The notes under the pieces were generated by a model. That model did no database searches. It saw only the letters and a program-made list of their open reading frames with translations, and was not told the origin of the DNA. The position numbers were made by a program, and so were the translations under genes. A DNA stretch of 64,000 bases from Paenibacillus sp. DMB5 (GTDB taxonomy: Bacteria; Bacillota; Bacilli; Paenibacillales; Paenibacillaceae), in the NCBI RefSeq assembly GCF_001517085.1, contig NZ_LRAC01000147.1:1-64000 (forward strand), in the 5' to 3' direction. This document shows, piece after piece, positions 45,288 through 55,287 of this stretch. How positions within the stretch are numbered: position 1 is the stretch's first letter; the number at the start of each line of letters is the position of its first letter.

Positions 45288-46145
45288 GTGAACGAGCCTG
45301 TCGAGCTTCGATATGATTTTATCCATAAGGATTTCCTCTACCTGCACAGGACCACTACTTACAATATGGGGACCTTCTATCACCGGCACGAAGCTTATGA
45401 GCTATACCTGTTTCTCCGCGGCAACGTCAATTTCTATATTGAAAACAGCTGCTACCGCCTGCAGCCCGGTGATTTGATTGTCATCAGCCCGGAAGAAATG
45501 CACCGCTCCTTCAGCCTGGATGATACCGAATATGAACGGATTACCATTAATCTTCAAAAATCCTATCTGCATCGCCTCTCTACTCCGGCCACACTTTTAT
45601 CCGCGTGCTTCCACTACCGGCCAATGGGAAAAGGAAACATTGTTCATTTAACGCAAGCGCAGCTGGAACAATTCCTGCAGCTTACCTGTGAACTGGAACA
45701 GGCCCTTTCCTCTAATGCGTATGGTACAGATATTCAGGCCAACTGCTGCATCGCTCAGCTCCTGGTGCTGGCCAATACGGTTTTTCAGCAGGCCAGCTTT
45801 ATCACGGCAGATATTATGCCTGCACTGGTACGCCAAACAATGGACTATATTGAAGGACATCTTGCGGAGGACATCACATTGGAACAGCTTGCCGGCCTGT
45901 TTCATTTGAACAGCACCTATATCAGCCGCCAGTTCAAAAGGCATACCGGACTAACCCTCCGTTCCTATATCCTGGACCGCCGCATCGCACTCGCCAAATC
46001 CTTGCTGGGAGAAGGGCTAAGCATTACCGAAGCCTGCTATCAATCCGGTTTCAGCGATTATGCGAATTTTATCCGCAGTTTTACCAGGGTCACGGGAATA
46101 TCCCCCGGCAGGTATGCCAAAAAAAACGCAAGTCCTCCAGAGTAG
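45288..46145 (+). CDS. AraC family transcriptional regulator (paralogue 2)
   Basis: 285 residues. The cupin part has FYHRHEAYELYLFLRGN and GDLIVISPEEMHR; the DNA-binding part has EDITLEQLAGLFHLNSTYISRQFKRHTG and ends GFSDYANFIRSFTRVTGISPGRY. Paralogue of the regulator at 42209-43120. The start follows AGGAGG. It is divergent from the 663-residue gene, with a palindrome between, so it is its most likely regulator. The 3' end of the gene overlaps a terminator hairpin. Confidence 0.92.
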   Translation: MNEPVELRYDFIHKDFLYLHRTTTYNMGTFYHRHEAYELYLFLRGNVNFYIENSCYRLQPGDLIVISPEEMHRSFSLDDTEYERITINLQKSYLHRLSTPATLLSACFHYRPMGKGNIVHLTQAQLEQFLQLTCELEQALSSNAYGTDIQANCCIAQLLVLANTVFQQASFITADIMPALVRQTMDYIEGHLAEDITLEQLAGLFHLNSTYISRQFKRHTGLTLRSYILDRRIALAKSLLGEGLSITEACYQSGFSDYANFIRSFTRVTGISPGRYAKKNASPPE

Positions 46146-46155
46146 AGGGCTTGCG
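46127..46155 (+). terminator. Terminator overlapping the AraC stop codon
   Basis: CGCAAG.CCTC / GAGG.CTTGCG stem that includes the TAG stop (46143-46145). An A-run lies on its left, which would be a T-run for the converging response-regulator transcript. Confidence 0.6.
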
Positions 46156-46203
46156 CTATAGGCTTGAATTTTCGTATTTATTGGGTCATGCCATTACGCG
46201 GAG

Positions 46204-47826
46204 TCAGTTTTTTATCAGCTCTGTCGGATTCATGCCGGTAATCTTCTTGAACAATGTGCTGAAATAGGGAATATTCCTGTAGCCGACCCGTTCCGCCACT
46301 TCATACACCAGCATGTTCCGCTCCATCAAGAGCTCACGCGCCTTTTCGATGCGTACCCGGGTCAAATAATTGTTAAACGTCTCTCCGGTAATATTCTTGA
46401 AAATGATAGACAGATGATTCCGCGAGATGAATACTTTATCCGAAAGCTCGGCGAGGGTGAGCTCCTCCGCATAATGCTCGTGGATATAGTTGGTCATGAA
46501 ATCGACGACCTGCCGGTGCTTGCTGCTTCCCTTCCATTGTCTGCTGCTGCAGATTTTGCTGATTTTGTCCATAAGCCAGCTGGCCAGCTGATCCGGTACA
46601 ACAAGGCCGCTGATCTCCTTGGCGATCTGGTCATTGGTGAACAGATCGTCCAGAACGAATCCGGATTCATAAAGCGAGTAGGCTATAATGCCCCACAGCT
46701 CGCTCCCAAGCATCTGTACATATCCCTGGGAAATTCCTTCTTGCTTTTTCATCTCCGTTATATAGTCCAGCACAAGGTCATGGGCTTCTGTTTCCTGTGA
46801 GGCTTTCATTGCTGCTGCAAGTTTATATGAAAATTTCACAGGAAAGAGGGCGACCTTAACCGGTGCGCCGCTGCCGCTGCTCTCCCTGTACCTGTACACC
46901 TCATGACCCGAAGCGGACCGTAAATCAGTCAGGTCCATGGCCCGGAACGCCTCCTCCGTCGAGTCGGAGAGCCTTGTCCAGCAATTCTTTACTCCCCCGA
47001 TTCCTATACGGGTAACAAGCTTAAGATAACTGCCTATACTGTCTGTCAGCCTGATACCAAGCTCATCAAGCCTGTATTCCAGCTGTTCCTGCTGCTCTGC
47101 CCCCGGATGGATAATCAGTAATGCCCTGGTACTGTGCAGCTCCGTGTATTCCAGATCCGGGAACATCCTGCGCGCTACTTCACAGGCGATATTGCTGACC
47201 GCAAAGCGGAACAGATTCCAGTCCGAGACGGATAGACACTTGGCCCGTTCATCCCGGATCAGCTCGATCCCGACTGTGACATGCCTGCGTTCCTGCCAGT
47301 ATTGATAGGCCGGCGGAAGACGCATGCTGTCCCTGTACGCAGAGTCGAGCGTACCGACAGCAGCCGAGCGGACCCACTCCTTTTCTACAAAAGGCTCATA
47401 CAGCGTCATTTTGAATTCAAGCTCCCATTGGCGGATACGCTTTTCCTCCTCTGCCTCAAGCTCCTGTATGACCTTGCCCAGAATGGATTTTAAAGTCGGC
47501 AGGCTGATGGGCTTGGATACATAGTCGGTCACCTGAAACCGCAGGGCCTGCCTGGCATGCTCGAAATCGGAATAGCCGCTCAGGATAATGATTTTGCCCT
47601 GGAAGCCTTCCTTTCGGAGCCGCTCCATCATATCCAGACCGCTCATGACCGGCATATACAAGTCAGTGATTACTATGTCCGGCAGGGTTCTGCGGATAAC
47701 CTCCAGCCCGTCCTCTCCGTTCATCGCCTCTCCAGCCCATTCGGCTCCCAGCTCATCCCAGGGTATCGCACTTTTCATTCCCTTCAGAACCTGCCGCTCA
47801 TCATCAATGATTGCGATTTTCCACAT
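46204..47826 (-). CDS. YesN-type response regulator of the aldouronate cluster
   Basis: 540 residues. Receiver domain with D8/D9 (MWKIAIIDDER), phospho-acceptor D55 (IVITDLYMPVMSG) and Lys in YVSKPISLPTL. A long middle region, then a C-terminal AraC domain (about 440-540): AEELTLAELSDKVFISRNHLSIIFKNITG, ending VGYRNIPYFSTLFKKITGMNPTEL. It follows the YesM-type kinase gene by 99 bp on the same strand. It is the prime candidate for binding the conserved block upstream of the SBP (55.3 kb) and the SLH-GH30 gene (40.05 kb). Confidence 0.93.
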   Translation of the reverse strand: MWKIAIIDDERQVLKGMKSAIPWDELGAEWAGEAMNGEDGLEVIRRTLPDIVITDLYMPVMSGLDMMERLRKEGFQGKIIILSGYSDFEHARQALRFQVTDYVSKPISLPTLKSILGKVIQELEAEEEKRIRQWELEFKMTLYEPFVEKEWVRSAAVGTLDSAYRDSMRLPPAYQYWQERRHVTVGIELIRDERAKCLSVSDWNLFRFAVSNIACEVARRMFPDLEYTELHSTRALLIIHPGAEQQEQLEYRLDELGIRLTDSIGSYLKLVTRIGIGGVKNCWTRLSDSTEEAFRAMDLTDLRSASGHEVYRYRESSGSGAPVKVALFPVKFSYKLAAAMKASQETEAHDLVLDYITEMKKQEGISQGYVQMLGSELWGIIAYSLYESGFVLDDLFTNDQIAKEISGLVVPDQLASWLMDKISKICSSRQWKGSSKHRQVVDFMTNYIHEHYAEELTLAELSDKVFISRNHLSIIFKNITGETFNNYLTRVRIEKARELLMERNMLVYEVAERVGYRNIPYFSTLFKKITGMNPTELIKN

Positions 47827-47925
47827 GGCTCTTCCCCCTTAACTCCTTTAGCGAAAGCACACTCCCAAAGGAAGCGCTTACGATAAATCAGCATAGCCTT
47901 TTGCCCTATCCCAGTCTGCCAGTAA

Positions 47926-49671
47926 TTATTCCTTACTGGCTGGAGGCTCTGCCAGCAGCGGCAGCGTAATCAGCACTCTTGTTCCGCCCTCTTGCCGGTC
48001 CTCCAGAACAATGCCATAGCCTGCTCCGAAATATCCGTCAATCCGTTCTCTCACATTGCGGACGCCATAACCTCCGGTGTGCCGGTTATGCGGCCTTTCA
48101 TCAGGCTGCTTCAGTCCTGACCCGTTATCCTCAATCCTGATCTGCAGCTTATCACCGCTTTGCTCCATCTCAATAGAGACATAGCCGCTCCGCTGCTTGT
48201 TAAAGCCATGGACGATCGAATTCTCAACAAACGGCTGCAGCGTAAGCTTGGGAATGTATAAAGTCTGAAGAGCTGAGGAAGCTTTAATGCTATATTCCAG
48301 ACCCTCCCCCCAGCGCAGCTGCTGGATTTCAAGATAACAATTAATATGCAAAAGTTCATCGGCAATGGTGATGAAGCTGTTCCCGTTGGACAATCCGATC
48401 CGGAACATCCGGCCCATCAGCTCCAGAATCCGGCTTAACTCATCCTGGCCGGCCTCAATCGCCATCCAGTTAAGCTGATCCAGCATGTTATACAGGAAAT
48501 GCGGATTAATATTAGCCTGAAGCGCTTCAATTTCAGCTTTGCGCTGCTGCTCGTAGCGGCGCTCCAGCGAAAGGTACAGCTCTTCAATCCGTTCATTCTG
48601 CTTACGGTAGCCTGCGAATAAATACCCGAATTCATTTTCATAATCTGAAGGGAGCTCCACATTATCCCCGCCCACAGAATATACCCGCATCGCATTTACA
48701 AGCTTCTTGATCGGCTTGGTAAACTGCCTGCTCAAAAAATGGGTCAGCAGCACAACCAGCAGCACTGCACCAATTCCGATCAGACCGATCCATTCCGCCA
48801 GCTTCAGACTGCTTGCCGTGATTTGCTTCCAGGAAGTAAACTCTATGAGCGTCCAGATGGAATTATCCATTCTGGAGTAGACAAGCAGCGTATCGCGTGA
48901 TCCGTCCTTTGCCGGAATATGCACATACCCTGAGCTATTACTCCTCAGATCGATCCACTGCGGCCAGTCGTCCTGGGCCAGCGTATCGCCGATCTTCATA
49001 ATCTGCCGGCCTTCGCTGTCTGCCATGATCCGGTTGGATCCGTCTGAATTCCCTGTTAAGATCTTCCGGATTTCGCCCGCTTTGATGTGGATCATCAGGA
49101 CGCCAAGATAGTCATTCTCATACACTATTTTTCTGAAAAAGCTGAGTACAGGAACATCTCCCTGCGAAGTAGATAAATTATATTCTTTGGACCAGCAGAA
49201 GTCGCTTTTCTCCAGACACCTGATTCCCTCCTGCTTGTTCAGATCATTAAGGCTGCGGAATTGTATATAATTTTGCCGTTCACTGAAGATGGGGTTATCC
49301 ATATAGAGATCTATGCCCTGGATCAGCGGAATCGCATAGGTCAGATTCGCGAGTGCGCTCTCCACACCTGCACGCCTCCGGTACCTCTCGAATTCATCCT
49401 GCCTGTTCAGGAGAAAATTGGTCAGTTCACTGTCACGGGTGCTGGACAGGGAAATCTGCTCAATCATGACCAGTTTGGTTGTTATTTCATTATTAAGCTC
49501 ATCCAGCAGCTGCTGCTGGTAATGGGATGTCGTCTTTACAAGCGCCTTGGAAGAATTGCTGTAACTAGTCCATGCGGTAACCCCGATTACAGCAATCAGC
49601 ACGATGGCAAAGCTATGAAAAAACAGCCGGTCGATTCTATATTTTTTAAAAGGATTTGTCAGTTGCTTCAC
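47926..49671 (-). CDS. YesM-type sensor histidine kinase of the aldouronate cluster
   Basis: 581 residues. Membrane segments at about 17-37 and 290-312 enclose a Cache-type extracytoplasmic sensor. HAMP follows, then IEALQANINPHFLYNMLDQLNW (His391) and the GHKL ATPase (FVENSIVHGFN; EDNGSGLKQ; GGYGVRNVRERI). No ligand can be read from the sequence; aldouronate or xylo-oligosaccharides are inferred from the operon. It lies 91 bp downstream of the second permease gene and upstream of its response regulator. Confidence 0.93.
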   Translation of the reverse strand: MKQLTNPFKKYRIDRLFFHSFAIVLIAVIGVTAWTSYSNSSKALVKTTSHYQQQLLDELNNEITTKLVMIEQISLSSTRDSELTNFLLNRQDEFERYRRRAGVESALANLTYAIPLIQGIDLYMDNPIFSERQNYIQFRSLNDLNKQEGIRCLEKSDFCWSKEYNLSTSQGDVPVLSFFRKIVYENDYLGVLMIHIKAGEIRKILTGNSDGSNRIMADSEGRQIMKIGDTLAQDDWPQWIDLRSNSSGYVHIPAKDGSRDTLLVYSRMDNSIWTLIEFTSWKQITASSLKLAEWIGLIGIGAVLLVVLLTHFLSRQFTKPIKKLVNAMRVYSVGGDNVELPSDYENEFGYLFAGYRKQNERIEELYLSLERRYEQQRKAEIEALQANINPHFLYNMLDQLNWMAIEAGQDELSRILELMGRMFRIGLSNGNSFITIADELLHINCYLEIQQLRWGEGLEYSIKASSALQTLYIPKLTLQPFVENSIVHGFNKQRSGYVSIEMEQSGDKLQIRIEDNGSGLKQPDERPHNRHTGGYGVRNVRERIDGYFGAGYGIVLEDRQEGGTRVLITLPLLAEPPASKE

Positions 49672-49762
49672 TTCCCTCCGGCTCCGGTTCAGACAAAATA
49701 AACGGTAAAGCAGCGAAAGAGATTCGAGGCTTTACCGTTAAAAGACCAATGTTTTTTACATC

Positions 49763-50608
49763 TTATCCTTTAATTCCCGTAGTTGCAATCCCTTCCACGA
49801 AATACTTCTGAAGGAACATGAACACGATGGTTGCCGGAAGGATCGATACAAGTGACATGGCAAGCAGCTGGCCCCATTCCTGGGCGGATTGGGAATCATT
49901 AATCATCCGGAGCGCCAGACCGACCGTATACTTGTCTACCGTGTTGATATACAGGAGATGACCCAGGAAGTCATCCCAGTTCCACAGGAAGCAGAAGATC
50001 GTCACGGTTACAATTGCCGGAAAAGCAAGCGGCATCACCACTCTCCAGAAGATGCCGAACCAGGAGCAGCCGTCTATTTTGGCAGATTCGTCAAGCTCTC
50101 TGGGAACACCGCGTATAAACTGGATCAGCAGGAAGACGAAGAAGCTGCCGCCTGCCCCGCCCGCAAGCAGATGGGGGATAATGAACGGGAGATACGTATT
50201 TACCCAGCCAAGCTGATAAAACAGCGCATACTGGGGAATGATCAGCACCTGTCCGGGCATCATCAAGGTTAGCATCAGGATGGAGAACCAGAAGTTTTTG
50301 AGCGGAAAATCCAGTCTCGCAAACCCGAAGGCAACCAGCGTAGTAGATAACAGTGTTACGACAATGACTGCCAGCTCAAGGCCGAACGTATTCAGATAGA
50401 AATCGGTGAATGTATGTCCGGGAACCGAATTCCAGCCCTCGCTGAAGTTGCTCCACTGCGGAACAGACGGAAAAATGGACGGCGAGTTTAGTTCCGTAGT
50501 ATGCTTCAGCGATGCTCCGATCCACCAGATCACCGGATAGACCATCACAAAGCTGAAGAGAATCATAAAAAGATGACGAAGAACCGGCTTTACCTTTAAT
50601 GTGGTCAT
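49763..50608 (-). CDS. Sugar ABC transporter permease (YtcP/AraQ type), aldouronate uptake
   Basis: 281 residues, six membrane segments: PVLRHLFMILFSFVMVYPVIWWI first, then MPGQVLIIPQYALFYQLGWVNTYL, and the EAA loop ELDESAKIDGCSWFGIFWRVVMPLAFPAIV at about residues 185-210. It ends VEGIATTGIKG. The start overlaps the stop of the upstream permease by 4 bp. It probably forms the transport channel with the product of 50605-51567; the ATPase is not encoded nearby. Confidence 0.93.
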   Translation of the reverse strand: MTTLKVKPVLRHLFMILFSFVMVYPVIWWIGASLKHTTELNSPSIFPSVPQWSNFSEGWNSVPGHTFTDFYLNTFGLELAVIVVTLLSTTLVAFGFARLDFPLKNFWFSILMLTLMMPGQVLIIPQYALFYQLGWVNTYLPFIIPHLLAGGAGGSFFVFLLIQFIRGVPRELDESAKIDGCSWFGIFWRVVMPLAFPAIVTVTIFCFLWNWDDFLGHLLYINTVDKYTVGLALRMINDSQSAQEWGQLLAMSLVSILPATIVFMFLQKYFVEGIATTGIKG

Positions 50609-51567
50609 TTACGTTTTCTCCCTCCAGTGTCAGCTTCATAGAATACCCAATATTTCGAGGTATAAGAGATCAGCAGCGTAGCTGCGATGATGGCCAAGAG
50701 CATAATCCAGGCGAGCGCCGAAGCATACCCCAGCTCGTAACGGCTGAACGCTCTTTCATACAAATACATTGCATACACATAAGTAGCATTCATCGGGCCG
50801 CCGTTCGTAATGACAAATGCGGATGTAAACATCTGAAAGGCGTTGATAACAGACATGATTAGATTGAAATAGAGAATCGGCGAAAGCATCGGCAGCGTAA
50901 TTCTGAAGAATTGGGTCACTTTATTGGCTCCGTCTACGGAAGAGGCTTCATACAGATCATTCGGAATTTGCTTCAGGCCTGCCAGAAAAATAACCATCGT
51001 TGAGCCGAATTGCCAGACCGTCAGCAGAATCAGCGTGCCAAGTGCCGTATCGGGACTTGTGATCCAGCCCTTTCCTTCAAAGCCGAAGACAGCGATCAGC
51101 TTGTTGAAAACCCCGTCAACCCCAAAGATGTTGCGCCAGAGCAGCGAAACCCCGATACTGCCTCCGATCAGTGAGGGAAAATAAATGGCAGTGCGGTAGA
51201 TGCTGATCCCCTTAACCGCCTTGCTGAGGATCATGGCTACAAAAAGCGCAGCTATCAGCTTTAAAGGCACGGAAGCGAGCACATAAGTGAAGGTTACCTT
51301 GGCGGATTGAACGAATCTGGGGTCTGCTGTAAAGATCCGCTCATAGTTGCGGACTCCGATCCACTTCATCGGCTGCATCAAGGTGTAGTCGGTAAAGGAA
51401 TAGTACAGGGATAGGAATAACGGGTACGCCGTAAGCGCTAGAAACCCGATCAGCCAGGGGGAAATAAACAAATAGCCTGCTAACGGTGCGTTCCATCTGC
51501 TTTTGAAATAGGAGCTTTTTTTCGGCTTCGCAGCAGTTTTGGCTATGGCGGCTGTGGAACGGTTCAT
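50605..51567 (-). CDS. Sugar ABC transporter permease (LplB/UgpA type), aldouronate uptake
   Basis: 320 residues. A basic N-terminal tail (about 1-25) precedes LAGYLFISPWLIGFLALTAYPLFLSLYYSF; the EAA loop NDLYEASSVDGANKVTQFFRITLPMLSPIL is at about 205-235. It lies after the GH67 gene but behind a terminator (51698-51724), and has AT-rich promoter-like sequence just upstream, so permease-permease-kinase-regulator may be a separate transcript from SBP-GH67. The gene content resembles the aldouronate-utilisation cluster described in Paenibacillus sp. JDR-2. Confidence 0.92.
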   Translation of the reverse strand: MNRSTAAIAKTAAKPKKSSYFKSRWNAPLAGYLFISPWLIGFLALTAYPLFLSLYYSFTDYTLMQPMKWIGVRNYERIFTADPRFVQSAKVTFTYVLASVPLKLIAALFVAMILSKAVKGISIYRTAIYFPSLIGGSIGVSLLWRNIFGVDGVFNKLIAVFGFEGKGWITSPDTALGTLILLTVWQFGSTMVIFLAGLKQIPNDLYEASSVDGANKVTQFFRITLPMLSPILYFNLIMSVINAFQMFTSAFVITNGGPMNATYVYAMYLYERAFSRYELGYASALAWIMLLAIIAATLLISYTSKYWVFYEADTGGRKRK

Positions 51568-51697
51568 CTGTGGTCACCTCTTGTGGTTAATTTATACCTT
51601 AAGTATATAGGCCGCCTATGGCCTGCTAAAGGAGGGCAATGCTCGAATTCTTTCAAAATATAACGATAAACGAACCGTCTCCCGCCCTTCCCGCCAT

Positions 51698-51724
51698 AAA
51701 AAAGAAGCGGAATGCTCCGCCTCT
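51698..51724 (-). terminator. Terminator after the GH67 gene
   Basis: AGAAGCGGA/TCCGCCTCT arms (one G-U pair) around a 4-nt loop, followed on the minus strand by TTTTTT. It separates GH67 from the permease genes. Confidence 0.82.
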
Positions 51725-51737
51725 TTCACGTATTACA

Positions 51738-53818
51738 TTAATAGATTGTTCTCCCGTGCTGGTCGGGTATACCGCTTTTCCGGAGGAAGTACGTATTGAT
51801 CCGGTCCCGCCATTCTTTACTGTGCCCGGCCTGCTCCGTTAGACGCTCTTCCACATGCCTGTACGCCCGATCATCCACCTGTCCCTTCATAAGCTTCCAG
51901 TCAGACAGCAGCCCGTATGCCCGTTCTGCGCCTTCAAAATGAGTGTCATAAATATGCTGGATCACGGTTTTACCCGAATGCAGCACATGCGTATACGGGA
52001 CATGATGAAAGAACAGCAGCAGGTCATCCGGACAGCTGTCAAGGGACTCATATTGTTCCATATTGGCCTGCACATATTGGGAGGTATACCCCGTACCTGT
52101 AGCTGTTGTCCGGTCAACACCCATTCCATGGCAATCTGCAAAATGATAGGTGCCCCACATAGAGTACTCATATCCGTCCACATTTGGCCCGTAATGATGA
52201 TCGGGATTCACCATAAACCCTACGCCCAGCGGGGCCGTGTAAGATTCATAGATTTCCCAGGATTCCATGAGGATTCTTAACAGGAGCTGAAACGGTTCAT
52301 GGGCTGAAGCAAAGCCAAAAGTCAGCGTAATCCATTCCCCGGCAATCGCATCGGCAGACAGCCCGGGATTCCAGGCAAGACGTCCGTAACCGTATAAATT
52401 AGCCTGTGCAAGCAAATGGCCCGTCCAGTTGCTGTCATTTCCTATATTAGAGACAGCAGCAAAGCCGCTGTAAGGATTGCCGTGAACGGAACCATCCACA
52501 ATGTGCCGGACAGTCGTCCCCTTCCCCTGAAGCTGTGTATCAAAATCCAGAATTTCCTTCCACTGGGGCACCAGATAGCACACGTGGCGCTGCTGGCCGG
52601 TATACTCCTGGGCAATCTGGAATTCAATGACCTGATTCGTCTTGGGCATAGCCCCCAGCAGCGGGGAGACCGGCTCCCTTACCTGAAAATCAATCGGCCC
52701 ATTCTTTATCTGCAGAATGACATTGTCCATGAAGCGTCCGTCCAAGGGCTGAAAATGGTCATAGGCTGCCCTTGCGCGGTCGGTGGAACGGTCACGCCAG
52801 TCCTGCTTGCAGTTGTAGACGAAGCAGCGCCAGATGACAATGCCGCCATACGGCTGCAGCGCTTCAGCCAGCATATTGGCCCCGTCTGCATGATCTCTGC
52901 CGTAGGTGAACGGTCCCGGCCGGTTCTCCGAATCGGCCTTGACCAGAAATCCCCCGAAATCAGGGATAGCTTCATACACTGCAGCTGCTGTCATTCGCCA
53001 CCACTCGCGACGTCCGGGTCCAGGGGATCTGCCGTCTCAAGACCGCCGATCTCCATTGTACTGGCGTAATTAATACTCAGAAACAGCCTGATGGCATAGC
53101 TGCGGAAAATGGCTGCCAGCCTCGCTACATCCGGCAGGAAATCTGTCAGAAGCCGGCTTTCGGTCTGGTGGACGTTCACATTATTGATCGTTATGGCATT
53201 GATGCCGGTGGAAGCCAGCAGACGGGCGTAATCCTGAATCCGTTCCAGCTGGCCTGTGATCATGTTATTCTCATAAAAAACGGATTGCCCGGCATACCCC
53301 CGCTCTACACTCCCGTCCATGTTATCCCACTGGTTGATCATGCGCAGCTGATTGGCCGGATTCTCCAGAATATTCAACTGCCGGACAGAACCTCCTGTCC
53401 CCATAATCCGCAGCAGATGGAACACGCCATATAATACACCTGCAGGGGTAAGCGCCCCGATAACAATACTGCCGGTCTGGTTGTCGGTTTGAATGGCATA
53501 ACCTTCCGCTTGAACAGCATTGCTTACCTCCATGCTGAAGAATTCGTCAACCACTGAGTCTGCACCGAAGGTTCCAATAATGATACTTGGGGACGCCGCC
53601 ATTGTCTCCGAGACTGAAATCACTCTTCCGGTAATTCCCTTAAGGCCTTGAGCCAGCTCGTCCGCAGCCGTACGAAGCACAGTATTGTCTTGGCCAGCGG
53701 CAACAATCCGCTGGTATTCCTGATAACGTCCCGCCCCTCCAGCCGCAGGATTGCGGTATTGCAGCCAGGCCAGATACCCGTCTCCCGGCTGATAATGCAC
53801 CGAATATTCCATATTCAT
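51738..53818 (-). pseudogene. aguA: GH67 alpha-glucuronidase, split by one frameshift
   Basis: Removes (4-O-methyl)glucuronic acid from the non-reducing end of imported aldouronates. The N-terminal part (from 53818, RBS AGAGGGAGG) holds the GH67N domain, ending ..ADPLDPDVA. The C-terminal part opens MTAAAVYEAIPDFGGFLVKADSENRPGPFTYGR and carries the catalytic positions known for the family: the Glu in KADSE (acid), the Asp in PIDFQVREP and the Glu in VIEFQIAQEYTGQ. They join as DVAEWWRMTAAAV if GCGAGTGG is read GCGGAGTGG near 53006-53010. Joined length about 694 is normal. No signal peptide. Between the SBP and permease genes. Confidence 0.9.
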
Positions 53819-53865
53819 AAATCCTCCCTCTACCTTCAATTAACATTAGGCGTCCAGGTAACGGC

Positions 53866-53894
53866 AAGGCCCGGAACAAAATGCTCCGGGCCTT
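53866..53894 (-). other. Intercistronic hairpin between SBP and GH67 genes
   Basis: AAGGCCCGGA/TCCGGGCCTT perfect 10-bp arms, 12 bp after the SBP stop and with no T-run on the minus strand. Likely an mRNA stabiliser favouring SBP expression. Confidence 0.65.
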
Positions 53895-53905
53895 TCGTTC
53901 TGGAA

Positions 53906-55246
53906 CTATTTTTCGTAAGCCTGTGACGCTTCCTTCAGCTGCTCAAAGGCTTTCTCCGGTGTCACTTTTCCAAAGCTGAGCTGGTCACGCACCAGTACCC
54001 AGTCCTTGTCGATAAAGTTGGTCCAGCCGCCGGCTCCGGCCGACCAGGTCTGGCCGTCCGGCTCTGTAGCACGGAGCAAGCCCAAACCAACCTTATCCAG
54101 ATCACTCATGCTGGCTTCCAGCGCCGTTGCAATTTCCTTGTTGGCCGGAAGGCCGCGGAAAGTCTTGAGAATATTCCCTGCTTCCTGGTCGTTTACAAAC
54201 CAGTTAATGAATTTCTTGGCTTCCTCAGCATGCTTGGAGTTTTCGGAAACGGACAGATACATGGATGGCTTCAGCCAGCCGCCCGCTTCTTCCGCCCGCG
54301 GCATCGTAACAAGGGCATAAGCACCCGGCTTGATACTGTCCCAGGTACCAAGGTTATTGGAGAAGCTGTACCGGAACAGAACCTTACCTGCTGCCAGCAG
54401 GTCCATTTGCGGATCATTTTCTTTATCGGAAGCATTTACATCCGCCGGAGGAACCAGGCCTTCCTTGCGCAGCTCTTCAAATTTCTTGGTCCACTCCAGG
54501 AAGACAGCCTGATCCACGTTAAAGTGGCCGTCATCTGTAATGACCTGGCCCTTGCCTTTGGCGTACTGGTAGGCTGAGTACATAAAGTAGTTGCCGCCAT
54601 AGTCCAGGGTGAAATATTGCCCCTCAGGCAGCTTGGATTTGGACTCCTTGGCCAGCGCGAAGAAATCATCCCATGTCCACCCGTTGGCCGGATTTGCAAT
54701 GCCGAGCTTATCCATGGCCGCCTTGTCGTATACCATCCCGAAGGCTACCGAGCCAAGCGGAACCGCGTATTGCTTGCCGTCAAGCTGTCCGCCGGACAGC
54801 AGCTTGGCATCGAATTTACTGACATCCACCTCAGGCGCCAGGTCGGCTAATTGTCCCCTGGACATCCAGTCCGGCATCCAGCCCGGATCTAGCTGAACGA
54901 TATCCGGTGCATTTTTTGCTGCAGCCTGTGTCGATAATTTATCCAGGTATCCATCCATACCTGAATATTCTGGTTCGAAGGTAACATTCGGATTGTTCTT
55001 TGTGTATAACTCCAGCGCAGCCAAAGTAGCCTCGTGCCGCGGCTGGGATCCCCACCACATAATACGCAGTTTAACAGGCTCATTGCTAGGAGCAGCCGTC
55101 GCCGCTGCAGTAGTGCTGGCAGGCTCGGGAGTAGCCTCCGCCTTGTTTGTAGCTCCATTGCCGTTGCCGTTGCCGCCGCAGGCCGCCATCGTTCCCAGTA
55201 AGGCCGTCATGGCCAGTACTGTAAGAGAACGCTTCCATTTCAACAT
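53906..55246 (-). CDS. Substrate-binding lipoprotein, probable aldouronate receptor
   Basis: 446 residues. Lipoprotein signal with MAAC lipobox (Cys23), then a Gly/Asn and Ala/Thr-rich linker. The family-1 SBP fold: VKLRIMWWGSQPRHEATLAALELYTKNNP at the mature start, DIVQLDPGWMPDWMSRGQLADL near 125, GWTWDDFFALAKESKSKLPEG near 190, and a C-terminus ending FEQLKEASQAYEK. It is first in its transcript, with a near-consensus cre, a TATAAC -10 and the upstream block shared with the SLH-GH30 gene. Role assigned from the GH67 neighbour. Confidence 0.93.
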   Translation of the reverse strand: MLKWKRSLTVLAMTALLGTMAACGGNGNGNGATNKAEATPEPASTTAAATAAPSNEPVKLRIMWWGSQPRHEATLAALELYTKNNPNVTFEPEYSGMDGYLDKLSTQAAAKNAPDIVQLDPGWMPDWMSRGQLADLAPEVDVSKFDAKLLSGGQLDGKQYAVPLGSVAFGMVYDKAAMDKLGIANPANGWTWDDFFALAKESKSKLPEGQYFTLDYGGNYFMYSAYQYAKGKGQVITDDGHFNVDQAVFLEWTKKFEELRKEGLVPPADVNASDKENDPQMDLLAAGKVLFRYSFSNNLGTWDSIKPGAYALVTMPRAEEAGGWLKPSMYLSVSENSKHAEEAKKFINWFVNDQEAGNILKTFRGLPANKEIATALEASMSDLDKVGLGLLRATEPDGQTWSAGAGGWTNFIDKDWVLVRDQLSFGKVTPEKAFEQLKEASQAYEK

Positions 55247-55268
55247 CTTTAACCCTCCTAATTTAATC

Positions 55269-55283
55269 TGTATTCGCTTGCTA
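55269..55283. promoter_or_regulatory. Near-consensus cre site in the SBP-GH67 leader
   Basis: Minus-strand TAGCAAGCGAATACA matches 14 of 15 positions of WTGNAANCGNWNNCW. It lies 22 bp upstream of the start codon, as the cre of the SLH-GH30 gene lies 26 bp upstream of its own. Confidence 0.6.
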
Positions 55284-55287
55284 CACC

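Noticed and set aside
42209..46145. The AraC pair and the 663-residue gene as a mobile element
   Set aside because: No transposase, terminal repeats or target-site duplication was found around it.
47862..47880. Possible cre site (AAGGAAGCGCTTACG) between YesM and YesN genes
   Set aside because: Only 13 of 15 consensus positions match, and it lies inside an operon.
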